A DNA stretch of 64,000 nt from Chamaelirium japonicum (GCA_947650365.1 OX393549.1:35000910-35064909), one strand, 5' to 3'; positions 35,038-49,615 are shown, counted from the stretch's first letter. Notes: generated from the letters alone by a model not told the origin. Numbers and translations are program-made.

Positions 35038-35506
35038 ATTTAGGGAAACTTGAGAAGGGCGACCACCCTCTCACGTAGCCCGAACATCCCTTGGTAACCC
35101 CTCTAAGGGCATGTCCAGTAAACAGGGTCTTTTGAGGGTAATTAACCGGGCAGGGGGCAGCTAGCACTTATTAGTTTCCGGCAAAATAAAAATGATTTGA
35201 ATCTCTGAGTATAGGGAACTTTTTAAATTTATTTTGTTCACTTCTCTTTTTCTTTTCCGGGCTCAGAGATGATATTGAGATTTAGCGAGCATGCCGAGTT
35301 TTTCGTTGCATATATCTTAAAATAAAATGGTTGAAACGATTTAGCTGCCTCGCCCGGGGTATGACCCTCGAGATCGCTGTTAAAAGTTCTAAGCGGACTC
35401 ATGCTCACAAAGAAGAAAAAACAAACACAGAGAAGGAACACAAAAGCGAACTCAAAAAGATATATTTATCATTTATCATTGAGGTTACAAGAAAAGACAG
35501 GCAAGC
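35038..35506. other. Tat element sequence resuming after the nested insertion
   Basis: Outer-element sequence with no supported frame, leading to the 3' end of the antisense ORF. Confidence 0.6.
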
Positions 35507-38369
35507 TTAAGGCTTGCTCGCACCGGCACCGTCTTCATCGCCGCGCTTCCTCTTTTTCGACCTTTCGGTCTTGTATTTCTCAATAGCATCGAGCACGCCC
35601 TTCCGGAGGAGCTCGTCGAGTTGCGATTGAAGACGGCGTTGGTGAGAGTGGAGGTCTTGGAGATGCGCCTCCTTCAGAGTCACGATCTCGTCTTTGGAAG
35701 CCGCCACCTGTCCTTGAAGCTCGGCAATCTCCTTTTTGGTGACCTCCTTGGCTTGAAGAGCCTTTTGTAGGTCGGAGAGGGTGCGGGAGCGAGCATCCTC
35801 CGCTGAAGCCAGTGCAGTGGTGAAAGTGGCAACCCGCTGGCGCAGTTGGTCGACCTCCGAATTTGAGGAGGCAACCTGCTAGCGCAGCAGGGCCACTTCA
35901 GCACGCAGCTCGCCTGAGCAATCCATTTGGTGAAGACGGTGGATATGCTCATCTACTCTCCTCTCCGTACCGTGGAGAGTGTCATCGTAGAGGGAGACCA
36001 TATCCCCCGCGACACCAGCGACCTCATCGGCCATAGCACGGCTGACCCGCTCCACCTGTGGCGAGCAGAAACAGTTAGAAGATTATTGAAAAAGAAAAGC
36101 CACAGTCAAGGAAGTTGAAGGAGTTTACCTCAGCAAGCTGATCGAAAAGGACGATGTAGGGAGATCGGGCAAAAATGTTGCGCTCAAAGATCTCGCGCAT
36201 GTAGTGAGGCGCGCGCTCGGGATCGCCCGAAGTGGAGGCCGCTTGAGCCGCAACGGATGGGGTCACCGAGGGAGTAGCAGCGACGGGCTCGCATGCCACA
36301 GAGGCCGCTCCCGGAGCGGGCCCGACTCCTGGAGCCACGGTGCCCCCTTCACTAGCGGAAGGTGGCTCGACAACTCCCCCATCGCCGGGTGTGCAAGAGT
36401 CCAAAGCCTCCGAGCTTGAGCTCAGAAAGTCTTCCAAAATGGCCCCTAGGTCTAGGACCCTGTAGACTAGGCCGCCCAGCTCCTCCGCGGGGGTAGAGGT
36501 CGCTGGATCGATGGGCGAGGCCGTCGGAACGCTGGTGGGAGCACTGGGAGCAGGGGCTGGTCCCTCTAAGGGCGAAGGAGCAATAGGCGATATGGCGCTT
36601 GGTGAGGTCGCGGGAGCAGACGCTGGTCCCTCGGAGGGCGCGGAGGTAGCAATGGGAGGTGTGGCCGGTGGTGAGGCCGCTTGGGCTCTGGCGGGCGCGC
36701 TTGGGATGGTGGCGTCCGCGGTGTTTAGAGTGGCCGAGCGCGGCGGAGATGGCACGACCGGTGGTGAGGCCACACGGGCACTGGTGGAGCTTGGCGCGGG
36801 CAGGATTGGAGGGCTGGGAGCTGGCCCCTCGAAGGGCGGAGGAGGCGTCACTGTTGTAGGGGCGGGCTCATCAACGGGAGCCTGCTGCTCCTCCTCGTCC
36901 GAGCTGGAATCGTCGCTGGAGTCATCGCCCGATCCCAAGCCCGCTTCGTCAAGAGCGGCCTTCCTCCGCTCTTCAAGTACTCGTTTGAAGGCTTCACGAG
37001 CCGGGCGAACGACGTCGTCCTCTCCCATCGGGCGGGCAGAGGGAGCTTTCTTCTTCTTCTTCTTCTTCAGAGTGGCGCCTTCCATCTCTGAGGTTATCAC
37101 CGCAACAAACAAGGGTTTAGCAAGATCGCCTGGGAATCCGCGTATCAATACTTCAGCCAACGGGGACTCCACTTCCGCCATACTGAGAAGGAGCTCGACG
37201 CGCGGATCCTTGGGGTCGACCATAATGATGTGACGTCGCCGGGGCTCCGGGAATGGGTCCCTTGTGGAAAGAGTAGAGGGTAAGGGAGTGTTCGCCTGAC
37301 CTGGGGCTGTTTCGCGGGCTGGAGGTGGCGGAGAGGGAATGTCCTCCTCACGAAGCATCTCGAGGGTGTCTTCGTCGGCAAGCCTGACTGGAGGAGCCCG
37401 CTTCTTCCCCTTCTTAGCCGCGGGAGTCCCCGCCTCAGAGGTTGACAGAGCGGACGCTGTGGCCGCCCCAATGCGCCGGGAGACCGTGACTTTCTTCCGC
37501 ATCACCTTCTGCCGGGTGGTGATGGCGCCGGTCCGGAGATCCTTCCACAGGAAGGAGAAGTCCGGCGCAAGGACCTTCTCGGGAGTTCGCCCCCCAAGGA
37601 AGTGCAAGATCGCCTCGTCGAGAGATTTCTCTCAAGCTGCGGCAATGCATTTCTTCCCTTTGGCCCGAAATTCCGCGATCTCTTTAAATGCAGAGAGGGG
37701 TGGTCTGCCGGGGTGAGAGGGGACGCCTGCGCGGGGACCTCGCCATTCGCCTTCGACCACGAAGGGGTACTCCTTCCAGTACCTGTCCTTGTTATCCACG
37801 GTGGAGAAAGGAAGCACCTCGCCAGAGCGCCCCGTGAGGTAGAACAAGCCGCAGTCTACCTCGCTGAAGACAGGACCCGCTTTAAAGAGCCACTTCTTCA
37901 GGAGGTAGGCAAGGGGGATCCTCACATTAAGGGCTTCCTCGATTTGAGAAAGCCCGTAGAGGACCCCCCACGAGTTTCCCGTAACCTGGGCGGGGCATAA
38001 GCCCGCTAGCTCCAGGAGCTCGCTGGCCAGATGGTTCACGGGCAGCCGGAGCCCTGACCATATCAACCCCACGGAGACTGTGGTGCCGGAGGGTGGCCTC
38101 CCTGTACGTGGCAGGGGCAGGATAGCGAGCTCTTGGGGGATGCCCGCTGCCGTGCGCAGACTCTCGGGGATAGGTGTGCCCCCGATGTCGTGAAGCCAGA
38201 TGACAGCGGGCTCCTTTGGAGGAGCCTCTTCCTCGGTGCCCGGAGCGCGCACCGAGATGGGGATGACGTTGAGAGGCTCCTCTAGGGAGGGCGCAGCAGC
38301 AGCAGCAGTAGAAGAGGAAGCGACAGCAGAAGAAGCCATTGAGAGCAAAAGGCCAAGGGCGAGCAGCAA
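35507..38369 (-). mobile_element. antisense ORF of the Tat element (fossil part)
   Basis: The long minus-strand coding-like region lies between integrase and the 3' LTR, opposite to gag-pol. The N-terminal part (37632-38369) is a compact domain with ELAILPLPRTGRPPSGTTVS, WGVLYGLSQIEEALNVRIPL and YLLKKWLFKAGPVFSEV. The middle (36075-37607) has a basic stretch, a KKKKKKK run, then a long Pro/Ala/Ser/Thr-rich low-complexity part. The C-terminal part (35507-35707) is a Leu/Lys/Glu coiled coil with a basic KKRKRG tail. Such antisense ORFs are described for Tat-lineage elements; their job is unknown. Broken in a few places. Confidence 0.75.
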
Positions 38370-38436
38370 GCAAAGATAGCAAAGAGAGAAAGGAGAGCTG
38401 TTTTCACGCGGAAGTAAAAATTTCCCCCATGTCCCC

Positions 38437-38444
38437 TATTTATA
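38437..38444 (-). promoter_or_regulatory. candidate TATA box for the Tat antisense ORF
   Basis: On the minus strand CCTATAAATAGGGGAC lies about 70-100 bp upstream of the two candidate start codons (38369 and 38339). Spacing and sequence fit a plant core promoter independent of the LTR. Confidence 0.55.
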
Positions 38445-38519
38445 GGAAGGTAAGAGGCAGATGAAACGGGCCGCAGTTAATACTCGAGCGTGCCAGACGA
38501 GGCGACAAGACAGCTGTCA

Positions 38520-39036
38520 AAGCAACGGTTCACCCTCTACAAATCAGAAGACGCCACATGGGCCACGCGTGGAAAAAGCTGCGCCGGCGCTGACACCGTC
38601 CTTTTCTGACAAAAACAAGAACGAATGAGAAGGTGACACATGTCCCACACTGATCGGGATCTCATGATGAGATTCGTTGTATCAGTTTCGGATCTCGAGT
38701 CTCGCGTCACATTTAAAGGGACACGACCGCTGGAGATCCAACGCGAAACCCCAAAGATTAGAGGGTGAGCCACAAGGACGCCTGGGGCCGGCGCCGAAAG
38801 CTCGAGCGAAGCAAGCCTAGACCGCGTGTGGCCAGCTCGCACCGGAAGGAGATAGCTCGCGACTGATGCTCACAGCTCGCCCAACGATTGATGCAATAGC
38901 ATCGTCCTCGAGGTCTCACTAAGGAGAGATCGCTCGGATGTAGAAGCAACGACTGTTACCATCTGCTCCGGGTACACCCATTAAGACTCATGAGCAAGCG
39001 CCATGATTCTTTGATCGCTCCCTCATGAGGGGGTAA
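38520..39036. other. Tat element 3' untranslated region and polypurine tract
   Basis: No supported frame. It ends with ATGAGGGGGTAA directly before the 3' LTR at 39037, a plausible polypurine tract for plus-strand priming. Confidence 0.65.
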
Positions 39037-40308
39037 TGTTGGAGGTAGCAGAAACTGCATATTTTGGACAACATTGTAACAGACACACTTGAGGTGGAGC
39101 TCGTCAGGAGCCCGTCCAGGAGTTGGAACCCTCAGTCCCAATGAGCCCGCCCCCCAGCTCGACTGGGAGCGAGATCCACATTGGGCTGTATGGACACCAT
39201 GTATCTGAGTACATTACATCTAAGCTCGGTGAATCACTTAGATAAAGAGCGCGAAGGTGCTCACCCAAGCTCACACAGGAGCTCGCCCAAGCTCGTACAG
39301 GAGCTCGCCCAAGCTCGCACAGGAGCTCGCCCAAAATGGCACAGGAGCTCGCACAGCTTGTGTAGGAGCTCGCACAGCTCGTGTAGGAGCTCGCCCAGCT
39401 CGCGCAGGAGCTTGCCCCAGCTCGAACAAGAGCTCGCCCTCAACTCACGATGGAGCTCGCTCCCACCTCGCGCAGGAGCTCGCCCCAGCTCGAACAAAAG
39501 CTCGCCCTCAACTCACGATGGAGCTCGCTCCTAACTCGCGCAGGAATTTTTGCCAAAAAGAAAACTTAAAATGGTATCAAACGAACACCGGTAGAACGCT
39601 CGAAGAGATCGCCAGGTCGCTCCCGCTGTCGAAAGAGGTCGCCCTCTATGGAGCCCGACTCATGGCAACAAGGAGAAGTGGGCGGATCACCTGAACCCTT
39701 TATCGAAGAGGTCGCCCTCCTACGAGCCTGACTCTTGAATAAGGAGGAGAAGGCAGAACATTAAGGGCGAGCTCGCCTTTGCTTCCTCCTTAAAATTGCC
39801 TCCAGCAAAGCGGCATAAAGGCTGCCAGGTGTCGAAACCCCTCTGAAGCTACGTGGACGATTGTAGTCCCCGGAAGCCCACCCGAGTCGGTTCAAGACCT
39901 CCCAGACTTGAATATTCCAGAAGATCCACCTGGCAGCGACAAGACAGGTACTCTCCCCCACTCCACCGCCTGGCGAGCTATGCGACAAAGGCTGCCAGGG
40001 GCCCGATTCCCGAAGGTTGTCAGGGACCCATGTGGGCCGAAACGTGGGGGTCTAGAAGGTGCCGGAAGAAGCGGCCAGGTGTTGCATCCCGATAGGTCGC
40101 CAAAGGCTATAAAGGTGCCACCCCCGGCTCCAAAGTACAGGTTCAAAAACCTCATCCCTACCGCTTTCGTCCACTACAACTCTCCTTTGATCACCTGAGA
40201 CTGACTTGAGCGTCGGAGGGCCTGCGCTCCTAAGGGAGCCAGCCGTTCTTATGTTTTTCTTTGTCTTGCAGGGAGACCGCACGGACCAACGAAAAATATC
40301 CCCAAACA
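39037..40308 (+). repeat. 3' LTR of the Tat element
   Basis: 1272 bp, colinear with 14383-15653. It repeats the GAGCTCGCCC tandem array and the TATAAA, and ends CCCCAAACA at 40308. Substitutions are denser in its first 250 bases (about nine) than in the later part compared by eye. Confidence 0.92.
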
Positions 40309-40860
40309 ACTACAATCGTACGAATGAATTGGAATGTCTACAATCGTACGAATGAATTTGAATGGCTACATTCGTACGAATGAATTAGAACGGCTACATT
40401 CGTACGAATGAATTTGAACGGCTACATTCATACAAATGAATTAGAAGAGGGGTGCGTTGCTGTACAAACCGAGATTCTCCCTCTCGGTTTTTTTTGACGA
40501 GACCCGAGGATGGGGCTGCTGTAGAAACTAAGACTCCCCCTTTCGGTTTTTGACAAAACTGAGGGGGACATGCTGTAGAAATTACTGAGACTCTCATACT
40601 TGGATTTTGACGAAACCGGGGGGGGGGGGGGGGCGTTGCTGTAGAAACCGAGACTCCCCCTCTTGGTTTTTGATGAAATCGAGGGGGGGTGCTATAGAAA
40701 CCAAGACTCCTACTCTTGGTTTTTGACGAAACCGAGGGGGGGCTGCTGTAGAAACCGAGACCCCCCCTCTCGGTTTTTGATGAAACCAAGGGGGAGGGGT
40801 TTGCTGTAGAAACCAAGACCCCCACTCTCGGTTTTTGACGAAACCAAGGGGAGTCATGGT
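40309..40860. repeat. 28-bp repeats and hairpin-unit array (right part)
   Basis: About five 28-bp units (CTACATTCGTACGAATGAAT and variants) run from 40309 to 40443. Then come seven hairpin units with CTGTAGAAACCGAGACTCCC and G runs. This is the continuation of 13490-14382 on the other side of the LTR element. Confidence 0.88.
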
Positions 40861-41160
40861 GGCCGCTAGGAGAGGCTGAAGAGTTTCGATACTAAACATA
40901 GTGTATTTTTAAATTTTTACACTCATATGAAACTGAGACTTTTTCGCTCATATTCCCGAGAAATTGATGTATGAAGTTGCAGGCGCGAGGCGGTGCTAGC
41001 TCTTGAGAGGGGGGGGGGAACTTCTTAAAGATAATTTAGGATGATGTCACATGATGGTTGGCTAGTCTTCAAGCGATGTACAACCGTACATGGTTACCGT
41101 GTTCGCCAGGTACTACGGTTGCGTGAGGGTATTGACTTGACAATAACCAATGAAGCGTCC
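40861..41160. other. intergenic, no gene recognised
   Basis: No supported frame; a short G run lies near 41008. It separates the hairpin array from a coiled-coil remnant. Confidence 0.5.
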
Positions 41161-41530
41161 TTTCGTCCCATGCTTCTAGTGTGTCAGCTGCTCTGAAGAC
41201 TCGGGTTGCCGAGTTGGAGGAGAAGGATAAGACTCAGGTGGTTGAGATGGAGGTGAAAGGGCTAGAAACTGTTGGCCTCCGCGATCATTAGTTTGTGCCA
41301 ATGAAAAAGATTTAGGACCTAGAGGCGAGTAATCATGTAACCGTTGATGCTCGAGAACATGAGGTTCTGGACCTTCGTAGGTGCATAACAGAGTTTAAGA
41401 GGGACAGTGGGGAGTACTATGCCAGATGGCTCGAGTCGATGATCATCATCAAGGCTCTCAAGGCCTAGCTAGCTTCTACGCTGATTGCTGCTTCGAAGGC
41501 TTCTTTGGATATGCTTCCTTGACTTGTACC
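41161..41530 (+). mobile_element. coiled-coil remnant, possible Tat-type antisense ORF (fossil)
   Basis: Plus-strand reading gives heptad-like segments such as RVAELEEKDKTQVVEME and LRRCITEFKRDSGEYYARW. These resemble the coiled-coil C-terminal parts of the antisense ORFs of Tat elements. The gag remnant at 48020-48676 is on the minus strand, so this would again be antisense to it, which fits one decayed element covering about 41000-50920. Broken. Confidence 0.4.
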
Positions 41531-41879
41531 CTCTTATATTTGCTTTTAACTTGATCGTTTGATGAAGTCGAGTATCTACTTTAATAAGGTTGCTCTCCTC
41601 TTGTTTGAGTTATTGGTTGATTGGTCATTGTCGGAAGTTCGGTTGCTGCAGGTCGATCAATTGCTGACCAACTTTCCATTACTTTGAATGCCACAAAACA
41701 GAGGGTAGCACGTGTTGACAGAGTTGGACCGACTACCCCCTGATCGGTTTGGAACTGTCAGCAATCAAGGGAGGGTGATGATCGGTGACAATCTGAAGTT
41801 TGGCCCCGAGTGACAAGACTAAGCTTGGACTTTAGATCAAATGCCAATTCGCCGATCTCGAACTTTGTCATTGCGTTCT

Positions 41880-43595
41880 AAGACAATAAGCTTGGTCTTT
41901 TGCTCGAGTGCCAAAATGTTGATGGTGGTGTCTCAGATTTTATGTTTCAGTGCCAAGGATGGATCCTTGGACTTGCTGCATATCGAGGTGGCGACGTCTG
42001 CCTCGAACTTTGTCTTGAAGTGCCAAGGCTGTCTCCTTGAACTTGGTGCATGCAGAGGCTGCGATGCCTACCTCGGACTTTGTCTTTGAGTGCCATGTCC
42101 AGGGCCTTGGGTTTGTCGAATACCGAGACGATGATTGCCTCGAACTTTGTCTTCAAGTGTCAAGGGCAGAGCCTTGGGCTTGTAGAGTACCGAGGTGTTG
42201 GACGCCTCAGACTATCTTTGAGTGCCAAGGGCATAGCTTTTGGGCTTGTAGAGTGCCGAGGCATTGATCACCTCGGACTTTGTCTTTGAGTGCCAAGGAC
42301 AAGGCCTTGGGCTTGTAGAGTGCCGAGGCATTGGTCGCCTCGAACTTCGTTTTCGAGTGCTAAGGGTAGGACCTTGGGGTTATAGAGTGTTGAGTCATTG
42401 GTCACCTCGGACTTTGTCTTCGAGTGCCAAGGGCAGGGCCTTGGGCTTGTAGAGTACCGAGGTATTGATCACCTCAGACTTTTGTCTTCAAGTGCTAAGG
42501 GCAGGGCCTTGGGCTTGCAGAATGCCGAGACATTGATCATCTCAGACTTTGTCTTCGAGTGCTAAGGGGAGTGCCTTGGGCTTATAGAGTACCGAGGCAT
42601 TAGTCGCCTTAGATTTTGTCTTCGAGTGCCAAGGGCAAGGCCTTGGGATTGTAGAGTGCCGAGACGTTGGTCGCCTCAGACTGTCTTCGAGTGCTAAGTG
42701 CAGGGCCTTGAGCTTATAGAGTATCGAGGCATTGGTCGTCTTGTACTGTCTTTGAGTGACAAGGGCAGGGCCTTGGGCTTGTAGAGTGCTGAGGTATTGA
42801 TCGCCTCAGACTTTATTCTTGAGTGCCAAGGGCAGGGACTTGGGCTTGTAGAGAGCCGAGGCGTTGGTTGCCTCAAACTATGTCTTCGAGTGCCAAGGGC
42901 AGAGTCTTGTGCTTATAGAGTACTGAGGTGTTGATCACCTCAGGTTGTTTTTGAGTGCCAAGGACAGGGCCTTGGGCTTGTAGAGTGCTGAGGTGTTGTT
43001 TGCCTTGGATTTTTGTCTTTGAGTGCCAAGGGCAGGGCTTTGGGCTTATAGAGTGTTGAGGCGCTGGTAGTCTCGGACTTTGTCTTCGAGTGCCAAGGGT
43101 AAGGCCTTGGGCTTGTAGAGTGCCGAGGTATTAGTCTCCTTGAATTTTATCTTCGAGTGTCAAGGACAGGGCCTTGGGCTTGTAGAGTGCCGAGGTGTTG
43201 GTCGTCTCGGACTGTCTTCGAGTGCCAAGGAAAGGGCCTTAGGCTTGTAGAGTGTTGAGGTACTAGTAGCCTCGGACTTTGTCTTCGAGTACCAAGGGCA
43301 GGGCCTTGAGCTTGTAGAGTGCCGAGACATTGGTCTCCTCGAACTTTGCCTTCGAGTACCAAGGGCAAGGCCTTGGTCTTGTAGAGTGCCGAGACGTTGA
43401 TCGCCTTAGACTTTGTCTTTGAGTGCTAAGGGTATGGCCTTGGGCTTATAGAGTGCCGAGGCGTTGGTCACCTCAGATTTTGTCTTCGAGTGCCAAGGGA
43501 AGGGCCTTGGGCTTGTAGAGTGCCGAGGCGCTAGTCACCTTGGACTTTGTCTTCGAGTGCCAAGGGCAGGGCCTTGGGCTTATTCTCACCACCTC
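41880..43595. repeat. 67-bp minisatellite, about 25 copies
   Basis: The unit reads approximately GCCAAGGGCAGGGCCTTGGG, CTTGTAGAGTGCCGAGGCGT, TGGTCGCCTCGGACTTTGTC, TTCGAGT. Marker GCCTTGGG occurs at 42171, 42304 and 42438, with intermediate diverged copies, giving a 66-68 bp period. Copies differ by 5-20 percent. The unit is not a multiple of three and no frame stays open for long, so it is satellite-like rather than protein repeats. Confidence 0.9.
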
Positions 43596-43840
43596 AGATT
43601 AGTATAGCTAACAGAGGAGCCTTTAAATCCATTTTTGCTTCGAGTTTCTGACTTGAATGGGTGGAATTGAAGTCTTTGGTATACCTGGGTTGTCAGGAGC
43701 CTTTTGGTCGACTTTTAGCTTTGAATGGGCATAGCCGACTTCAAGTTTCTAAAAAGCGCTAGGCGCTAGTTGAGCGGTGGGGGGCCGCCTAGCGCCTAGG
43801 CGTTTTGCCTTTTTTTAATTATTTTAATTATTATTTTGAT

Positions 43841-43846
<6 letters not shown>

Positions 43847-43878
<32 letters not shown>
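43847..43878. repeat. (TA)n microsatellite
   Basis: About 32 bases of alternating TA in the AT-rich part of the hAT element. Confidence 0.9.
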
Positions 43879-43881
<3 letters not shown>

Positions 43882-44000
43882 TAAAAATTAATATAAGTTC
43901 AAGATTATCCCAAACCATTATTTTAAAGAACAAGTATATAACCATAATTCAAGATTGAGTGATTAATAAGAACAAAAGCAAATTTGGTTCGTCTGGCCAA

Positions 44001-46906
<2,906 letters not shown>

Positions 46907-47559
46907 GCCAGTCTCAGCCCGCCTGGTCCGTTTTGCCAGCCTCAACCCGCCTGGCCAGCCTCAACCTGCCTAGCTCGCCTGGTCCGCCTGGCCAGCCTCA
47001 GCCCGCCTAGCTCCGCTTGGGAGCTGTGCCACTTTTCTGGAGCGCCTAAGGCCTAGGTGAGGCGGTGGGGACCGCCTAGTGCCTAGGCGGCTGCCTGGAC
47101 CACTTTTTAGAACACTGGCCGACTTTGCTTCGAGCTTCCGACTTGAATGGGAGGAATCGAAGGCTTGGGTTGATCTGGGTTGCCAAGAGCTTTTTTATCG
47201 GACTTTAGCCTTTAATGGGCGTAGCCGATTTTTTTTTGAGCTTCCGACTTAAATGGGCGGAATCGAAGTCTTGGGTTGACCTAGGTTTTCAGGAGCCTTT
47301 TTATTGGACTTTAATTTCGAAAGGGCGTAGCCGATTTTGCTTTATGCTTCCGACTTGAACAGGCGGAATAGAAGTCATGGGTTGACCTGGGTTACCAGGA
47401 GTCTTTTTATCGGACTTTAACCTTGAAAGGGCATAGTCGATTTTGTTTCGAGCTTCCGACTTGAATGAACGGAATCAAAGTCTTAAGTTGACCTGGGTTG
47501 CTAGGAGCCTTTAGGTGCCTTGAACGGGCATACTATAATTTTAAGAGACTTCAACTTTG

Positions 47560-48019
47560 AGAAAAAGGAACATTTTATTGATAAAGCAAATTCACGATTA
47601 TAAATTTTCAAAGGATGATGAATTTGCCTTTTTAGATGCTTATCCTCTTTGCCAGAGGGTGCTTGCTGATGTTGGTGCACATGAACACTGTTTTCTTAGA
47701 GGATCCTACATCCACGTAGTATGTTGACTCCCCTCCACTGCTACTTCCTTTCATTCTCTCGCCCTGGTTCCTTATTAGCGAGGTAGCTATCGAGTCGCCA
47801 TTCTTGAACCAAGTCTTCGATGTGAAGTTTTGTCTTTAACAGGTAGAGGTTGGGTGCCGTGGTTACGATAGAACTAGCAGTAGGCTGTGGTATCCCCTGC
47901 CTGGTCAGAATTTGGAGGGAGAGGCTGCGGCTACTTGCAAAGGGCTTGTTTTGTAAGTAGGCAAATATGTTTTCAACCGAGGTGTTCACCTTAGTAAATA
48001 TCCTTTGCTTTCTCGGCGT
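47560..48019 (-). mobile_element. minus-strand gypsy remnant, region downstream of gag (fossil)
   Basis: Weak minus-strand frames continue from the gag remnant (for example NKPFASSRSLSLQILTRQG near 47940) without a recognisable domain. Probably the rest of a decayed gag. Confidence 0.4.
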
Positions 48020-48676
48020 TTACCTCTTCCCTGCTACAGGGGCCCTCAGATCTTCATTGTGTCTTTTGATTGGTACTTTCTTATCAGACGCGGCATTGAC
48101 ATACTTATTGTAATGAGGTTTATTTTTGGCTTCGCCAGCCTTCTTGTGTCGAGAGTTGCGAGACTCGCGTGGATCGCGTAGTCTTCTGGCTCGCTGATTA
48201 TCTTTTACCTTTATATCCTGCTGTATGCGCTTGAATATTACCTCCAAAGAGCTGAGAGGATGTCGGATGAAGTCAGTGTAGATGTGAAGTTCTGGCCGGA
48301 TAGTGTTCTGTAATACTAGCATGATGGCCTCCTTATTATGGGACTGGCCGGTTAGCTCGGAATGCTCATTACAGAATCTTGTTGTGAAGCTCCTTAGAGA
48401 TTCATCAGAGCTCATCTTCACCCGATAAAGAGTGTCTAGCTTCTTTTCCGGCTTCAAGTTCAGCCGATAATGGTCCATGAAGAGTTTCGCCAACTCTTCA
48501 AATGTGGCTACCGCACCAGTAAGCAGCATGTAGTACCAGTCGAGAGCAGGTCCTTCGAGGCTTCCCGTGAATATACGACAGAGAATATGGATCTCGTATT
48601 TGTACGACGTCATAGCCTGTTTGAAGGTGAGGATGTGGAGAACATGGTCTCTCTTGATGCAGTTGAACTTTGGCAA
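48020..48676 (-). mobile_element. Ty3/gypsy gag remnant, minus strand (fossil)
   Basis: A minus-strand open segment of about 218 residues matches the retrotransposon gag domain: IFTGSLEGPALDWYYMLLTG, LAKLFMDHYRLNLKPEKKLD and SDESLRSFTTRFCNE, followed by a basic tail. It differs from both gags in the nested pair, so it is a third lineage. Its 5' end lies to the right, toward the LTR at 50309-50920; a Cassandra element sits between. No pol was found. Broken. Confidence 0.85.
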
Positions 48677-48851
48677 GCTTGGAGTTCACAAACCCTTAGG
48701 AAATAGGGTTGCAAGTACCTTGAGATGCAGGAGCCCCACCTAAGCAATTAGCAACCTTCGGTCTTGATGGCGGCATCCCATGTCGGTAGTCAGCCTTCAT
48801 AGGTTGAGTAGCTCACGACCATCTGCTGCACTCGCACGTGAGTAGATGGAG

Positions 48852-49611
48852 TGTAACATCCTCCCCAAACACACAAGATATTATTCTCTTTGCCCGTGCC
48901 CGCACGAGAGCTTCCCAGGGAGGTCACCCATCCTGGTACTACTCTCGTCCGAGCACGCTTAACTACGGAGTTCTTACAAAATCCATAGTAGCGCACGGCT
49001 TTAAAACGTGTCTTTTATGTTTGGGAGGGGAAATTATATAAGTAGCTCATGATCTCCTTCTCTCTAGGTGATGTGGGGCTAACTTGTGGCCTTGTACACC
49101 TCACCTCACCTCACCTCACCTCATCCATCTTGGCATCCCAGCCTCATGAGTCTTGGCTCTTGGCTATTGGCCATATTGGATCTTGGTTGTCACAATCCAC
49201 CCCCCTTAGGGCTACACGTCCTCGTGTAGGGTTAGACCCCCCCATCCTGAGGAGAACCGGCTCTGATACCATTTTGTAACATCTGCCCCAAACACACAAG
49301 ATATTGTCCGCTTTGCTCGTGCCCTCACGAGAGCTTCACAGGGAGGTCACCCATCCTGATACTACTCTCGTCCGAGCACGCTTAACTACGGAGTTCTTAC
49401 GAAATCCGTAGTAGCGCACGGCTTTAAAACGCGTCTTCTATGTTTGGAAGGGGAAATTATATAAGTAGCTCATGATCTCCTTCTCTCCAGGTGATGTGGG
49501 GCTAACTCGTGGCCTTGTACACCTCACCTCACCTCACCTCATCCATCTTGGCATCCCAGCCTCAGGAGTCTTGGCTCTTGGCTATTGGCCTATTAGATTT
49601 TGGTCATCACA
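48852..49611 (-). mobile_element. Cassandra TRIM retrotransposon, 760 bp (fossil)
   Basis: Two LTRs (48852-49194 and 49275-49611, 343 and 337 bp) each contain, on the minus strand, a 5S-rRNA-like stretch: AACTCCGTAGTTAAGCGTGC followed by GGATGGGTGACCTCC (48905-48975 and 49329-49399). Between the LTRs on the minus strand is TGGTATCAGAGC, the initiator-Met tRNA primer site, and at the other side a purine tract AGGGGGGTGGAT. This is the known architecture of Cassandra, a short non-coding LTR element. Flanks TGGAG and TGGAT suggest a 5-bp duplication with one change. It looks structurally whole and has no genes by nature. It sits inside the gypsy remnant. Confidence 0.93.
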
Positions 49612-49615
49612 TGGA

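Larger units (their letters stand above)
14383..40308 (+). mobile_element. Ty3/gypsy LTR retrotransposon, Tat type, 25.9 kb including a nested element
   Basis: A fossil with both LTRs (14383-15653 and 39037-40308) starting TGTTGG and ending CCCCAAACA, flanked by identical 5-bp duplications ACTAC (14378-14382 and 40309-40313). Order: LTR, TTTTGGCGCCGTCTGTGGG primer-site region, gag, protease, reverse transcriptase, RNase H, integrase, a nested element (22010-35032), an antisense ORF, a purine-rich tract and LTR. The antisense ORF between integrase and the 3' LTR is a known feature of the Tat lineage. Without the insert it is about 12.9 kb. The LTRs differ by roughly 2-4 percent in the stretches compared by eye, so it is probably of the order of one million years old on a grass substitution rate. 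The coding part has several breaks. Confidence 0.92.

Noticed and set aside
36511-37233. Plus-strand Gly/Ala-rich ORF of 240 residues
   Set aside because: It is the shadow of the Pro/Ala/Ser-rich part of the minus-strand antisense ORF and has no domain.
48905-48975. 5S rRNA gene
   Set aside because: Only part of a 5S sequence, present twice at LTR-matched positions with an initiator-Met primer site between; it belongs to the Cassandra element.
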